64,000 bases of DNA from Nocardia macrotermitis (GTDB lineage: Bacteria > Actinomycetota > Actinomycetes > Mycobacteriales > Mycobacteriaceae). Positions 25,149 to 33,064 of the stretch are shown one piece after another. The stretch spans positions 124,001-188,000 of the forward strand of contig NZ_WEGK01000013.1 in assembly GCF_009604405.1 (NCBI RefSeq), in the 5' to 3' direction. Numbering within the stretch: the stretch's first letter is position 1; every line of letters begins with the position of its first letter. Both the position numbers and the translations under genes were made by a program. Below the pieces are notes generated by a model. The model made no database searches, was not told the origin of the DNA, and was given only the letters and a program-made list of their open reading frames with translations.

Positions 25149-26635
25149 TGCAACTCCAGCCTTCTCGCCATGTCGGACATGAAAACGCCTGTGGGATCGA
25201 CACTTCGGCGGATCTTGATCCACTCGTCGATCCGGGGATACATCTTGTGGAAGGCCTCCGCGGTGGTGCGGGAGTCCTTCGCGGTGTAGAGACGGCCGCC
25301 GAATTCCATGACGCGGCGGTCCAGATCGCTGACCAGCTCGTTGAGGCCGGGACGAATCGGGAAGTCGACGCAGATGTTCCAACCCTGCATCGGAAAGCTC
25401 AGCGGCGCAGGGTTACCCGGGCCGAACAGCTTGAACACGTTCAGCGCGGAATAGTGCCCGGACGCCTGGATGTCCACGATGATCTTCTTGAATTCCTCGA
25501 CCGCCTCGGTCGGCACCACGAACTGGTACTGCAGGAATCCGGCCGGACCGTAGGCGCGATTCCATTCCGCGACCATGTCCAGCGGGTGATAGAACTGCGT
25601 CAGGTTCTGGATCTTGCCGGTGTAGTTGCCGCCCATCGCGTAGTACGCCTCGCCGACGGTACCGAGCGTGAGCTTGTTCATGGTGAAGCTCGGGAAGATC
25701 GGCGGCACCGTAAGCAGTTGCGGCGCATCGAATTTCAGCGGAGCCTTCTGCTTCTTCTTCGGCAGTTCGTCCAGCTTCGCGAGGCGACCGCGGGTGATCG
25801 TGGCCCGGCCCAGTTTCGGCGCGGGATTCATCACGTCGAACCACGCGCTCGAGTACGTGTAGTTCGCCTCGCTGCCGTCACTGTGCGCGGCGATCGTCTC
25901 GTCCAACGTCGTGGTCTTGACGCCGTCGTTGATGAAGTACGCCGTCTCGGTCGGCGCCATCTCGATGCTCGCGCGCAGGATGATGCCGGTCAGCCCGTTG
26001 CCGCCGACCGTCGCCCAGAACAACTTGGCGTTGCGCTTGGGCGTGATGTGCTGCACCTGCCCGTCGGCCGTGAGCAGTTCGATCGAGCGGACGTGGTTGC
26101 CGAAACTGCCTTCGCTGTGGTGGTTCTTGCCGTGGATGTCGGAGGCGATGGCGCCGCCGATGGTGACCTGCCGGGTGCCCGGCAGCACCGGAACCCACAG
26201 GCCGAACGGCAACGCCGCCTTCATCAGCTGATCCAGGCTGACGCCGCCGTCCACGTCGACCATGCGGGTGTCGCGGTCGATGCGGTGGATGCGGTTCAGC
26301 GCGGTCATGTCGACGACCAGGCCGCCGGCGTTCTGCGCGTGATCGCCGTAGGACCGGCCGAGGCCGCGGGCGATGACGCCGCGACGCAGGTGCGCGGGCT
26401 TGGATTCGTTGTCCTCGGCGACCATGGTGACGGCCCGGGCGATCACTTCCGGATCACCGGTCGAGAGCACTTCGGAGGTGGTTGGCGCGGTGCGACCCCA
26501 TCCGGTCAGCCGACGGGTGTGCGTGGCGAGTGCTGGGGATCCCTGCGACTCGGCGCTGCCGATCTGCGGTTCGCCGCCCTCACTGGCGGTCGGATCCGCG
26601 GCTGTGGAGGTCTGAGCTTTCGTGGACATCGGCAT
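25145..26635 (-). CDS. dprE1: Decaprenylphosphoryl-ribose oxidase DprE1
   Basis: DprE1 is the FAD-dependent oxidase that converts decaprenyl-phospho-ribose to its 2-keto form and is the target of benzothiazinones. The 496-residue protein carries the flavin-binding GLGRSYGDHAQNAGG and LPGTRQVTIGGAIASDIHG segments. GWNICVDFPI near the C-terminus places the inhibitor-binding cysteine at about 422 (Cys387 in M. tuberculosis), so it is conserved. The first 40 residues are a low-complexity extension absent from the mycobacterial enzyme. ATG 26635 or 26629 may be used; a TAGCCT hexamer lies 8 bases before the second. It is divergent from the GtrA gene. Confidence 0.95.
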   Translation of the reverse strand: MPMSTKAQTSTAADPTASEGGEPQIGSAESQGSPALATHTRRLTGWGRTAPTTSEVLSTGDPEVIARAVTMVAEDNESKPAHLRRGVIARGLGRSYGDHAQNAGGLVVDMTALNRIHRIDRDTRMVDVDGGVSLDQLMKAALPFGLWVPVLPGTRQVTIGGAIASDIHGKNHHSEGSFGNHVRSIELLTADGQVQHITPKRNAKLFWATVGGNGLTGIILRASIEMAPTETAYFINDGVKTTTLDETIAAHSDGSEANYTYSSAWFDVMNPAPKLGRATITRGRLAKLDELPKKKQKAPLKFDAPQLLTVPPIFPSFTMNKLTLGTVGEAYYAMGGNYTGKIQNLTQFYHPLDMVAEWNRAYGPAGFLQYQFVVPTEAVEEFKKIIVDIQASGHYSALNVFKLFGPGNPAPLSFPMQGWNICVDFPIRPGLNELVSDLDRRVMEFGGRLYTAKDSRTTAEAFHKMYPRIDEWIKIRRSVDPTGVFMSDMARRLELQ

Positions 26636-26770
26636 AGAGGCTACAGGTATCGCCGGATGAAGGGCCGGGCGTCACCGTCGCCTCCGCTGGATGGAACCCA
26701 TGTCACAGTGCGCTGGGAAGTTACTGGACAGCCGATCGTCGGGGGGACCGACGCGTTCGGCGCGGCCCGC

Positions 26771-26776
26771 TACGCT
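26771..26776 (+). promoter_or_regulatory. -10 box TACGCT, leaderless gtrA-like gene
   Basis: TACGCT is followed by 7 bases and GTG 26784. This decides the start of the GtrA gene, since no ribosome binding site precedes any of the upstream in-frame codons. Confidence 0.5.
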
Positions 26777-26783
26777 CGTGCCC

Positions 26784-27338
26784 GTGACTGCGGAACCCCA
26801 TCTTCCCCTGCCGCCCGAATTGCCCCTGGTCGATGAGCCGGCCGGCGTGGAAGGCGGGCCCGAAGGAGGCAGCGTGCGTAACCACGTAGGGCCCCTGGAA
26901 CGCCGAGTCGAGCAGAGCACGGACGTCGATCTGAAGACGCAGATCATCCGGTTCATCCTCACCGGTGCGTTGTCGGCGGTGGTGGATTTCGGGCTCTACC
27001 TGGTGTTGTGGAAGGTGTGCGGGCTCGAGCGCGATATCGCCAAGGCGTGCAGCTTCATCGTCGGCACCACGACCGCGTACCTGATCAACCGGCGCTGGAC
27101 ATTCAAGGCCGAACCCAGCCGCGCCCGGTTCGTCGCGGTGGTCGTGCTGTACGCGATCACCTTCGCCGCGCAGGTCGGCATCAACGCGTTGCTGAACACG
27201 ACGTTGCCCGCGATGAAGTTGAGCCTCGGGGGTCATGCGGTGGCCCTGGCGGTGCTGGTCGCCTTCGTGGTCGCGCAGGGCGTCGCCACGGTGATCAACT
27301 TCGTCGTGCAGCGCGCGGTCATCTTCAAGATGCACTGA
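26784..27338 (+). CDS. GtrA-family membrane protein (Rv3789-like)
   Basis: The 184-residue protein has a Pro/Glu-rich cytoplasmic N-terminus followed by four membrane helices with the family motifs FILTGALSAVVDFGLY and TTTAYLINRRWTF. GtrA proteins are proposed to move polyprenol-linked sugars across the membrane. The M. tuberculosis homologue Rv3789 lies beside dprE1 and has been linked to decaprenyl-phospho-arabinose supply or AftA recruitment. Here it is divergent from dprE1 rather than co-directional. The start is GTG 26784, based on the hexamer spacing. Confidence 0.85.
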   Translation: MTAEPHLPLPPELPLVDEPAGVEGGPEGGSVRNHVGPLERRVEQSTDVDLKTQIIRFILTGALSAVVDFGLYLVLWKVCGLERDIAKACSFIVGTTTAYLINRRWTFKAEPSRARFVAVVVLYAITFAAQVGINALLNTTLPAMKLSLGGHAVALAVLVAFVVAQGVATVINFVVQRAVIFKMH

Positions 27339-27472
27339 CGTACGCCGACGGGGAAGTTCTCCGGAAGGTTGCTCGGACGGGCCGCAGCGCGGTGATCGAA
27401 GACAGTTCCGCCGCGCATGGACCAATCTCGGAGCGAGATCCGAACTCGGCCGTCCGTTCTCGAGCGTTGCGA

Positions 27473-29683
27473 TCAGGCTGGGCCGACAGTGACCGGAACG
27501 CCGTTGAACACAGCATTCCCCGAAGGAACGTCGACCAGCGAGTCGTCGGTCAGAGTGTTGGCATTCACCCCGGGATGAGTGCGCGCGACCGATTGCGTCT
27601 CGTTCGCCTCGTGCCCCCACCCGTGCGGCAGGCTGACCACCCCGGGCATGATCTCGTCGGTCGGTTCGAGCGGGACGGTGAGCGTGCCCGCGGCGGATTT
27701 CACCACCGCGCGGTCGGTGAGGCCGAGGCGGGCGACGTCGTCGGGGTGGATGTGCAGGGTGCAGGTGTTGGAGCCGCCGACCAGGGTGGGGATGTTGTGC
27801 ATCCAGCTGTTGTTGGAGCGCAGCTGGCGGCGGCCGATGAGCAGGATTTCGGGTGCGTCGTCGGCGAGACGGGCGCGCAGCCGGTGCACGTCCTCGAGTA
27901 GCTGCGGCGGGGCCAGATCCACGCGACGCGAGGCGGTGCGCAGCACGCCGGGCAGCCGCGGGCGCAGCGGTCCCAGGTCGATACCGTGCGGATTGTCCAG
28001 CAGCACTTGCAGATTCAGGCCCTCGTGGACGGCGGCGTTCTCGGGCGTCACGGCGGAATTCCATTCGCCGTAGGGGCCCAGCCGCAGCATCATGTCGATG
28101 CGCTGTTCGGTGCTGTTCTCGCCGAGCAGCTCCTCGCGACGTTCCAGCAGTCCGGCCTTGTGCAACGTCCCGGCGATGACCAACTCGTCCACGGCGGCGA
28201 TCGGATCGTGGCTCGGCTCGGTTTGCTGGCCGGAAACCGCGAGCGCCAACCGGGCCAGGATCTCCGCCTCGGCGACGGCGTCACCGAGCGGAACCGCGGG
28301 CCGGGAGTAGCGCGCGTAGTTGTGCACCGCGAATTGCAGCAGCGCGAAATCGTAGTGCGGCGACTGCACGGTGCGCGGCGGCGGCAGGATCACATCGGCG
28401 TGCCGGGTGGTCTCGTTGAGGTAGCGATCCACGCTCACCATGAACTCGAGTTCGGCCAGCGCCGAACCCAGTCGCGGGCCGCCGGGCGCGGACAGCACCG
28501 GATTCCCGGCGACGGTGATCAGCGCCCGGATCTGCCCCTCGCCCGGGGTGCGGATCTCCTCGGCGAGCGTCGCGATCGGGAATTCGCCCATGGCTTCGGG
28601 CAATTCGCGCACGCGGGTGTGCCAGCGGCCGAGCCGGAACGGGCGGCTGCGTTCGATGCCGAGGGCGGCGGCGGTGGCGAACATCGCGCCGCCGGGACGA
28701 TCCAGGTTGCCGGTGAGCGCGTTGATCACATCGACCAGCCATTGCGTCAGGGTGCCGAATTCGGCTGTGCAGGTACCGATTCGGGCGTAGACCGCGGCGC
28801 TGGGCGCGGCGGCGAGTTCGCGGGCCAGACGTCGGACCGTGTCGGCGGGGACGCCGGTGCGGGCGGCGACCACCTCGGGGGTGAAATCGGTTGCGGCCGA
28901 GCGCACCTCGTCCAGTCCGTCGACCGGGACGCCGATATCGGTGAGATCTTCCGCAAACAGCGTGTGCACGATCCCGAACAGCAGGTAGGCATCGCTGCCG
29001 GGCCGGATGAACAGATGTTCGTCGGCGATCTTCGCGGTGCGGGTGCGACGCGGATCCACCACCACGAGCCGACCGCCGCGTTTGCGCAACGCCTTCAGAC
29101 GTCCCGGGTAATCCGGTGCGGTACACAGTGATCCGTTGGACTCCAGCGGATTCGCGCCGAGCATCAGCAGCAGATCGGTGCGATCCAGATCCGGCACCGG
29201 CACGGTCAGCGGATCGCCGAACATCAGTCCGCTGGCGACCTGTTTGGGCATCTGATCGGCGGTACTGGCCGAATACAGATTGCGAGTGCTCAACGCGCGC
29301 ATCAACACCGGCACATACAGCGCCCCGGCGACGGTGTGCGCGTTGGGATTTCCCAGATACAGCGCCGCGGCCCCGCGACCGTACTCCTGGACCAGTGCCG
29401 GAATCCGTTCGGCGACAAGGTCGAACGCCTCCTGCCAGGAGGCGGTGCGCCAGCTGTCGTCGGCGCGGTCGCGGATCATCGGCCGGGTCAGCCGGTCCGG
29501 ATCGGCGTCCAGATGTCCCAGGCTCGCACCCTTCGGGCACAGGAATCCGCGGCTGAACGGATCCTGGCGATCCCCGCGTACCCCGACGACGTGATCCTGC
29601 GCGTCGAGGGTCAACTCGAGTCCGCACACCGCCTCGCACAGCGGGCAGGTGCGCAACGCGGTGCGATGACTAATTGCTGACAT
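27473..29683 (-). CDS. Molybdopterin oxidoreductase with N-terminal Fe-S cluster
   Basis: The 736-residue member of the DMSO-reductase/formate-dehydrogenase superfamily shows the [4Fe-4S] ligands Cys13, Cys16, Cys20 and Cys49 (CPLCEAVCG and FLCPKG). Molybdopterin-binding regions include LLMLGANPLESNGS, VVDPRRTRTA and a C-terminal dinucleotide-binding domain (HPDDVARLGL, VSLPHGWGHE). It has no twin-arginine signal, so it should be cytoplasmic. The start ATG 29683 has GGAAG upstream; an earlier in-frame start would run through the dispersed repeat. No subunit or cofactor genes are adjacent, so the substrate cannot be inferred. Confidence 0.88.
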   Translation of the reverse strand: MSAISHRTALRTCPLCEAVCGLELTLDAQDHVVGVRGDRQDPFSRGFLCPKGASLGHLDADPDRLTRPMIRDRADDSWRTASWQEAFDLVAERIPALVQEYGRGAAALYLGNPNAHTVAGALYVPVLMRALSTRNLYSASTADQMPKQVASGLMFGDPLTVPVPDLDRTDLLLMLGANPLESNGSLCTAPDYPGRLKALRKRGGRLVVVDPRRTRTAKIADEHLFIRPGSDAYLLFGIVHTLFAEDLTDIGVPVDGLDEVRSAATDFTPEVVAARTGVPADTVRRLARELAAAPSAAVYARIGTCTAEFGTLTQWLVDVINALTGNLDRPGGAMFATAAALGIERSRPFRLGRWHTRVRELPEAMGEFPIATLAEEIRTPGEGQIRALITVAGNPVLSAPGGPRLGSALAELEFMVSVDRYLNETTRHADVILPPPRTVQSPHYDFALLQFAVHNYARYSRPAVPLGDAVAEAEILARLALAVSGQQTEPSHDPIAAVDELVIAGTLHKAGLLERREELLGENSTEQRIDMMLRLGPYGEWNSAVTPENAAVHEGLNLQVLLDNPHGIDLGPLRPRLPGVLRTASRRVDLAPPQLLEDVHRLRARLADDAPEILLIGRRQLRSNNSWMHNIPTLVGGSNTCTLHIHPDDVARLGLTDRAVVKSAAGTLTVPLEPTDEIMPGVVSLPHGWGHEANETQSVARTHPGVNANTLTDDSLVDVPSGNAVFNGVPVTVGPA

Positions 29684-29709
29684 CGTTCGAGACTTCCGGG
29701 GGCCGCGAA

Positions 29710-29731
29710 CCCGCCGTAGCGGAGCGGAGGC
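29710..29731 (+). repeat. Dispersed 22-bp GC-rich element, copy 3
   Basis: One base differs from copy 1. It lies 27 bases upstream of the oxidoreductase start but, unlike the other copies, points away from that gene. Confidence 0.65.
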
Positions 29732-29863
29732 CAAAGATGCTGCTCATATCCCCATCATCACCCGTGTGGCCCGCCGCCAATATGTAAACGGCCATACGCA
29801 ACGCGAAACCGCGACAACCGGGCCGTCATCGCGGTTTTGCGGAGTTGAAACTTCAGCCTGGAT

Positions 29864-30349
29864 TCAGCTGGCGATGCGGGCCAGCTGCGGCTTGCGGCGA
29901 CCGCTGAGGGCCGAGCGGACGGCCGCGCCGAGCGCGACCACCGGCGGGATCCAGCGGGCCTCGCTCGGGGCGACGCCCCAGCAGGCGTCACCGGTCGAGA
30001 GCTGGGTCGGCGGCAGCGGGATGCCCGCACCGTCGGTGTGCACGATCGCGCCCGCCTTGCGCAGGGCCTCGATCGCCATGGTGGCCTTGGCGACGCCGGT
30101 CACCAGGTGGATCTCGCGACGCTCGGCGCCCGGGATCTCGATGACCGGGCCGGTCAGGTCGTTCGCCCGCAGGAACCGGCGCACGGCGACGGCGAGTTCG
30201 CCGGTGACCTCGATGCCCGATACAGCCTCGTCGGTGATCAGGCAGATGCCGTTGGCCGTTTCGGCGACCGTCCAGCCGCGCCGGATGTAGTCCTGCGCGC
30301 TGGCAGCCAGCGTGGCCGCCTTGACGGAAGTCGGAAACGTCGTACGCAC
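29864..30349 (-). CDS. Small protein resembling a prim-pol N-terminal domain
   Basis: This 161-residue soluble protein contains AQDYIRRGWTV and a following beta-rich segment (GICLITDEAVSGIEV) that resemble the N-terminal part of actinobacterial bifunctional primase-polymerase domain proteins. The catalytic carboxylates cannot be placed with confidence, so function is uncertain. I prefer GTG 30349 because GGAGAAG lies six bases upstream of it; ATG 30361 has only an abutting GGGGA. No helicase or mobile-element gene is next to it. Confidence 0.6.
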   Translation of the reverse strand: MRTTFPTSVKAATLAASAQDYIRRGWTVAETANGICLITDEAVSGIEVTGELAVAVRRFLRANDLTGPVIEIPGAERREIHLVTGVAKATMAIEALRKAGAIVHTDGAGIPLPPTQLSTGDACWGVAPSEARWIPPVVALGAAVRSALSGRRKPQLARIAS

Positions 30350-30546
30350 TGTCTTCTCCATTCCCCGGTTAGATCTGGGTGCTACTTGGGTGCTGTTTGG
30401 TCTTGCTGCTGTCACTGGTCGGTCACGATCACCGGCCGGACGTGAGGGATATCGGCGCACAGCATCCGTGGTGTTACATATCCCCGAAACTTTTTCGGCA
30501 GCCGTAGAATTCGTCACAAGATCGGCAGTTTGATTCGCAACTGCTA

Positions 30547-30552
30547 TAGCCT
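30547..30552 (+). promoter_or_regulatory. -10 box TAGCCT before a 17-codon leader ORF
   Basis: TAGCCT (within TATAGCCT) is followed by 8 bases and GTG 30561, the start of the short frame. The spacing fits a leaderless start. Confidence 0.35.
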
Positions 30553-30560
30553 TGGTGGTC

Positions 30561-30614
30561 GTGCTCCGGGCTGTCATGGCTCTTACCTTCGCGCCGCTTC
30601 CTGTGAATCCCTGA
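30561..30614 (+). CDS. Possible 17-codon leader peptide
   Basis: The GTG-started frame encodes 17 residues containing VMALTFAPLPV and ends at TGA 30612-30614, 17 bases before a strong hairpin. It contains no run of a single regulatory codon. It is supported only by promoter spacing and the downstream hairpin, so it may be fortuitous. Confidence 0.25.
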   Translation: MLRAVMALTFAPLPVNP

Positions 30615-30631
30615 GGTGCTCCCTGTGAATC

Positions 30632-30666
30632 AAATCCGTTGGGGCTGGCAGAATCCCAACGGATTT
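30632..30666 (+). terminator. Attenuator- or terminator-like hairpin
   Basis: A perfect 12-bp stem (AAATCCGTTGGG/CCCAACGGATTT) with an 11-base loop lies upstream of the DUF4282 gene and between divergent genes, where no gene ends. That makes a transcription attenuator or an operator more likely than an ordinary terminator. Confidence 0.45.
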
Positions 30667-30728
30667 CTTAACGTCCGCTGGGAGCGGTCGCATTGCCGCA
30701 GGGTGCCGGTGGGTAGAGGATCACGGTC

Positions 30729-31283
30729 ATGACCGATGACCCCGGCGAATCCGTGCCCGCGGCGGCCGGCGAGGAGTACCTCGCCTGGCGCGAGTCCGTG
30801 GCCCAGCGGCTGCCGTTGCGTTCCCGCACCGCGGGCGAGGAGCCGCGTGCCGAACCGTTCCGCAGTCCGGGGGCGTTCGGCGCGTGGTGTGCCGCGGCCG
30901 CGCGGGCGTTGCTGGACGTCCAGTTCGCCCGGCCCGCGACGCGCACGCTGCTGCCGCTGGCCTACATCCTGGGGCTGTCCTTCGCCATCGGGGTGCCGAT
31001 CGTGCTGACGGTGCTGCTGTGGCAGCTGTCGTTACCGCTGGGGCTGGTGTTCCTGGTGGTGGTCGCGGTGCCGCTGGGGCTGACGATCGCCGCGGTGGTG
31101 CGGTTGGCGCTCGAGTTCCTGGTGAACGCCGCGCGACTGGCCGGGCGGGTCGAGCACATCACCGAACTGGCCGACGATCTGTTCCAGGTGCTCTCGGATG
31201 TGGCCGAGCCGGTGAACCAGCTGTCCGAAGATGTGCGGGCGGTGCAGTTCTGGCGGTTCCGCAGGCGTTCCGATCGAAAATAA
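30729..31283 (+). CDS. DUF4282-like membrane protein
   Basis: The 184-residue protein has a charged N-terminal half (about 1-75), two closely spaced membrane helices (about 77-130) and a short C-terminus. The segment VVRLALEFLVNAARLAGRVEHI resembles the conserved part of DUF4282 proteins, a family of unknown function. The final 40 residues are acidic then basic (FWRFRRRSDRK). AGAGGAT lies before ATG 30729. Confidence 0.6.
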   Translation: MTDDPGESVPAAAGEEYLAWRESVAQRLPLRSRTAGEEPRAEPFRSPGAFGAWCAAAARALLDVQFARPATRTLLPLAYILGLSFAIGVPIVLTVLLWQLSLPLGLVFLVVVAVPLGLTIAAVVRLALEFLVNAARLAGRVEHITELADDLFQVLSDVAEPVNQLSEDVRAVQFWRFRRRSDRK

Positions 31284-31468
31284 TCCTGATTGGCCCATCT
31301 GTGATGTTGGCGTGATTGCGCCACAACTCGATCGGGAGATCGTTTTGTTGTGCGACAATCCGAACTCGGGTCCGGGGCAGCCGAATCCGGTACCGCATAA
31401 GGGTTTTTGCCGTTCGGTGTGCCGCGATGGGCGAGTACGATCGGCGCACGGGACACAGGGGGAAGTAC

Positions 31469-32347
31469 ATGGGCCTACCGCACGGGATCACCGGTTCCAC
31501 GATGCCCCGCCGCCAACTGGGCCGGCGGCTGCGGGATCTGCGCAACCGAGCCCGGATGACCACGCGGGTGGCCGCCCAGCGGCTGGAATGGTCCGAGGCC
31601 AAGATCTGGCGCATCGAAACCGGGCAGACCTCGTTGCGCGGGCTGGACGTCGAGGCCATGTGCAAGATCTACGGTGCGGCGGCGGAGGCGGCCGAACCCC
31701 TCATCGCGCTGGCCCGCGAGACCAAGGCGCGCGGCTGGTGGACCGAGTATTCCGATGTGATTCCCGAGGGTTTCGAGGTGTACCTGGGGCTCGAGGAGGC
31801 CGCCACCCGGCTGGCCACCTACGAGAACGAGCTGGTCCCGGGCCTGTTGCAGACTCCGGACTACGCCCGCGCGGTGCTGGCCGGCGCGCATCCGGACAGT
31901 TCGGCGGTGGAGATCGATCGGAAGGTCGCGGTGCGGGTCGCGCGGCAGTCGGTGCTCACCCGCGCTTCGAATCCCCTTCGGCTGGAAGCGATGATCACCG
32001 AGGCGCTGCTGTGGCACCGCATCGGCGGCACCGGTGTGATGGCCGCTCAACTAGATCACCTACGCCGGCTGTGTGAGCTACCCAATATCGAGATCCGGGT
32101 GGTGCCAACCGATTCCGGCTACCACGAGGGCATGGACTCCGGCTGTTTCAGCCTACTCGAATTCGATGACGCCGCAGGCGAATTGGCCGAACCGCCGGTC
32201 GTCTTCGTGCAGAACTACACCGGCACCGCGTATTTCGACAAGGACCACGAGGTCAACCGCTACCGCGATGCTTTCGAGAGCATCCGCGCGGTCGCCATCG
32301 ACGCTCGCGAACCCCTCGAACAGGCCCGCGCCGGGTTGAAATCGTAG
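31469..32347 (+). CDS. XRE-family regulator with DUF5753 domain
   Basis: The 292-residue protein has an N-terminal helix-turn-helix (about 14-70: LGRRLRDLRNRARMTTRVAAQRLEWSEAKI, with the typical WRIETGQ) and a C-terminal DUF5753 domain with the marker YENELVPGLLQTPDYARAV. These proteins are abundant in Streptomyces and Nocardia, often paired with small DUF397 proteins, but none is seen here. GGGGGAAG upstream supports ATG 31469. Its target genes are unknown. Confidence 0.9.
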   Translation: MGLPHGITGSTMPRRQLGRRLRDLRNRARMTTRVAAQRLEWSEAKIWRIETGQTSLRGLDVEAMCKIYGAAAEAAEPLIALARETKARGWWTEYSDVIPEGFEVYLGLEEAATRLATYENELVPGLLQTPDYARAVLAGAHPDSSAVEIDRKVAVRVARQSVLTRASNPLRLEAMITEALLWHRIGGTGVMAAQLDHLRRLCELPNIEIRVVPTDSGYHEGMDSGCFSLLEFDDAAGELAEPPVVFVQNYTGTAYFDKDHEVNRYRDAFESIRAVAIDAREPLEQARAGLKS

Positions 32348-32576
32348 TCGGCGCTGCCGTGGCAGGTGGCCGGAATCGGATACCGCGACAACCAATTTCG
32401 TGAGTCGAGTACGACTCGGCGGGTGTATTCGAGCGGTGGTATGAACGCCGAAGATCGGGGCTGTGTGCAGGTCTTCCCGCGTACCGCCTTACGGATTCGG
32501 TGGCGTGCGTGCGGAGTCGGCAGTTCACACCTTTGTCAGGCGCCATCCGTCGTGAAAGCCGTTCGCGGAGAGGCGG

Positions 32577-32978
32577 TTACAGCGTCGCCTCGAGGATTTC
32601 GCGGTGGGTGCGGGCCGACTCGGCGTGTACGGTGCGGCCCTGGTCGGTGAGGCAGACGAAGATGGCGCGGCGGTCGTCGCTGCACATGCTGCGGCTGACC
32701 AGGCCGTCGCGCTCGAGGCGGGCGACCGCGCGGGACAGGGCGCTCTGACTCAGGTAGATGTCGGCGGCCAGATCGCTCATCCGGTACGTCTCGCAGTCGG
32801 CGTCGATCAGGCGGTCGAGCGTCTCGAATTCGCTCAGGCCGATGCGATGTCGCTGCTGCAACTCCTTCTCCAGGGCGCAGGACACGGTCGCGTGTTTGTC
32901 CAGGAGTTCGCGCCACTTGCCCACCAGAGCGGTGGGTGCTGCCGCTCGCGGCGCTGACGCTGTCGACGCCTTTGTCAT
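32577..32978 (-). CDS. MarR-family repressor
   Basis: The 133-residue winged-helix protein has the core FETLDRLIDAD, the recognition region LSQSALSRAVARLERDGLV and the wing DDRRAIFVCLTDQG. It is transcribed divergently from an MFS efflux pump, with two identical palindromes between the starts, the usual arrangement for a repressor that controls itself and a drug exporter. ATG 32978 lies 6 bases after TAGGAT. A ligand cannot be predicted. Confidence 0.9.
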   Translation of the reverse strand: MTKASTASAPRAAAPTALVGKWRELLDKHATVSCALEKELQQRHRIGLSEFETLDRLIDADCETYRMSDLAADIYLSQSALSRAVARLERDGLVSRSMCSDDRRAIFVCLTDQGRTVHAESARTHREILEATL

Positions 32979-32984
32979 GCCGCC

Positions 32985-32990
32985 ATCCTA
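32985..32990 (-). promoter_or_regulatory. -10 box TAGGAT, leaderless marR
   Basis: TAGGAT on the minus strand is followed by 6 bases (GGCGGC) and ATG 32978, predicting a transcript that begins at the start codon. Confidence 0.5.
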
Positions 32991-33015
32991 GTGGTCCGGG
33001 TCGAACAATGCAAAC

Positions 33016-33041
33016 GCATTTAATGCTTGCGCATTTAATGC
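33016..33041. promoter_or_regulatory. Tandem MarR operators
   Basis: The perfect palindrome GCATTTAATGC occurs twice (33016-33026 and 33031-33041), 15 bases apart from start to start, with flanking AATGC/GCATT half sites from 33007. They lie between the two divergent -10 boxes, where bound repressor would block both promoters. Confidence 0.75.
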
Positions 33042-33050
33042 GTGTGCAAG

Positions 33051-33056
33051 TAATGT
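33051..33056 (+). promoter_or_regulatory. -10 box TAATGT for MFS gene
   Basis: TAATGT is followed by 8 bases and ATG 33065. It begins 9 bases after the second operator palindrome. Confidence 0.45.
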
Positions 33057-33064
33057 TCCGGGTC

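Larger units (their letters stand above)
30362..30728. other. Divergent intergenic region with short leader elements
   Basis: The 367-base gap between the prim-pol-like gene and the DUF4282 gene contains a repeated TGGGTGCT motif (about 30374-30395), a candidate promoter at 30547-30552, a 17-codon frame, two copies of CCTGTGAATC and a strong hairpin (30632-30666). Confidence 0.5.
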
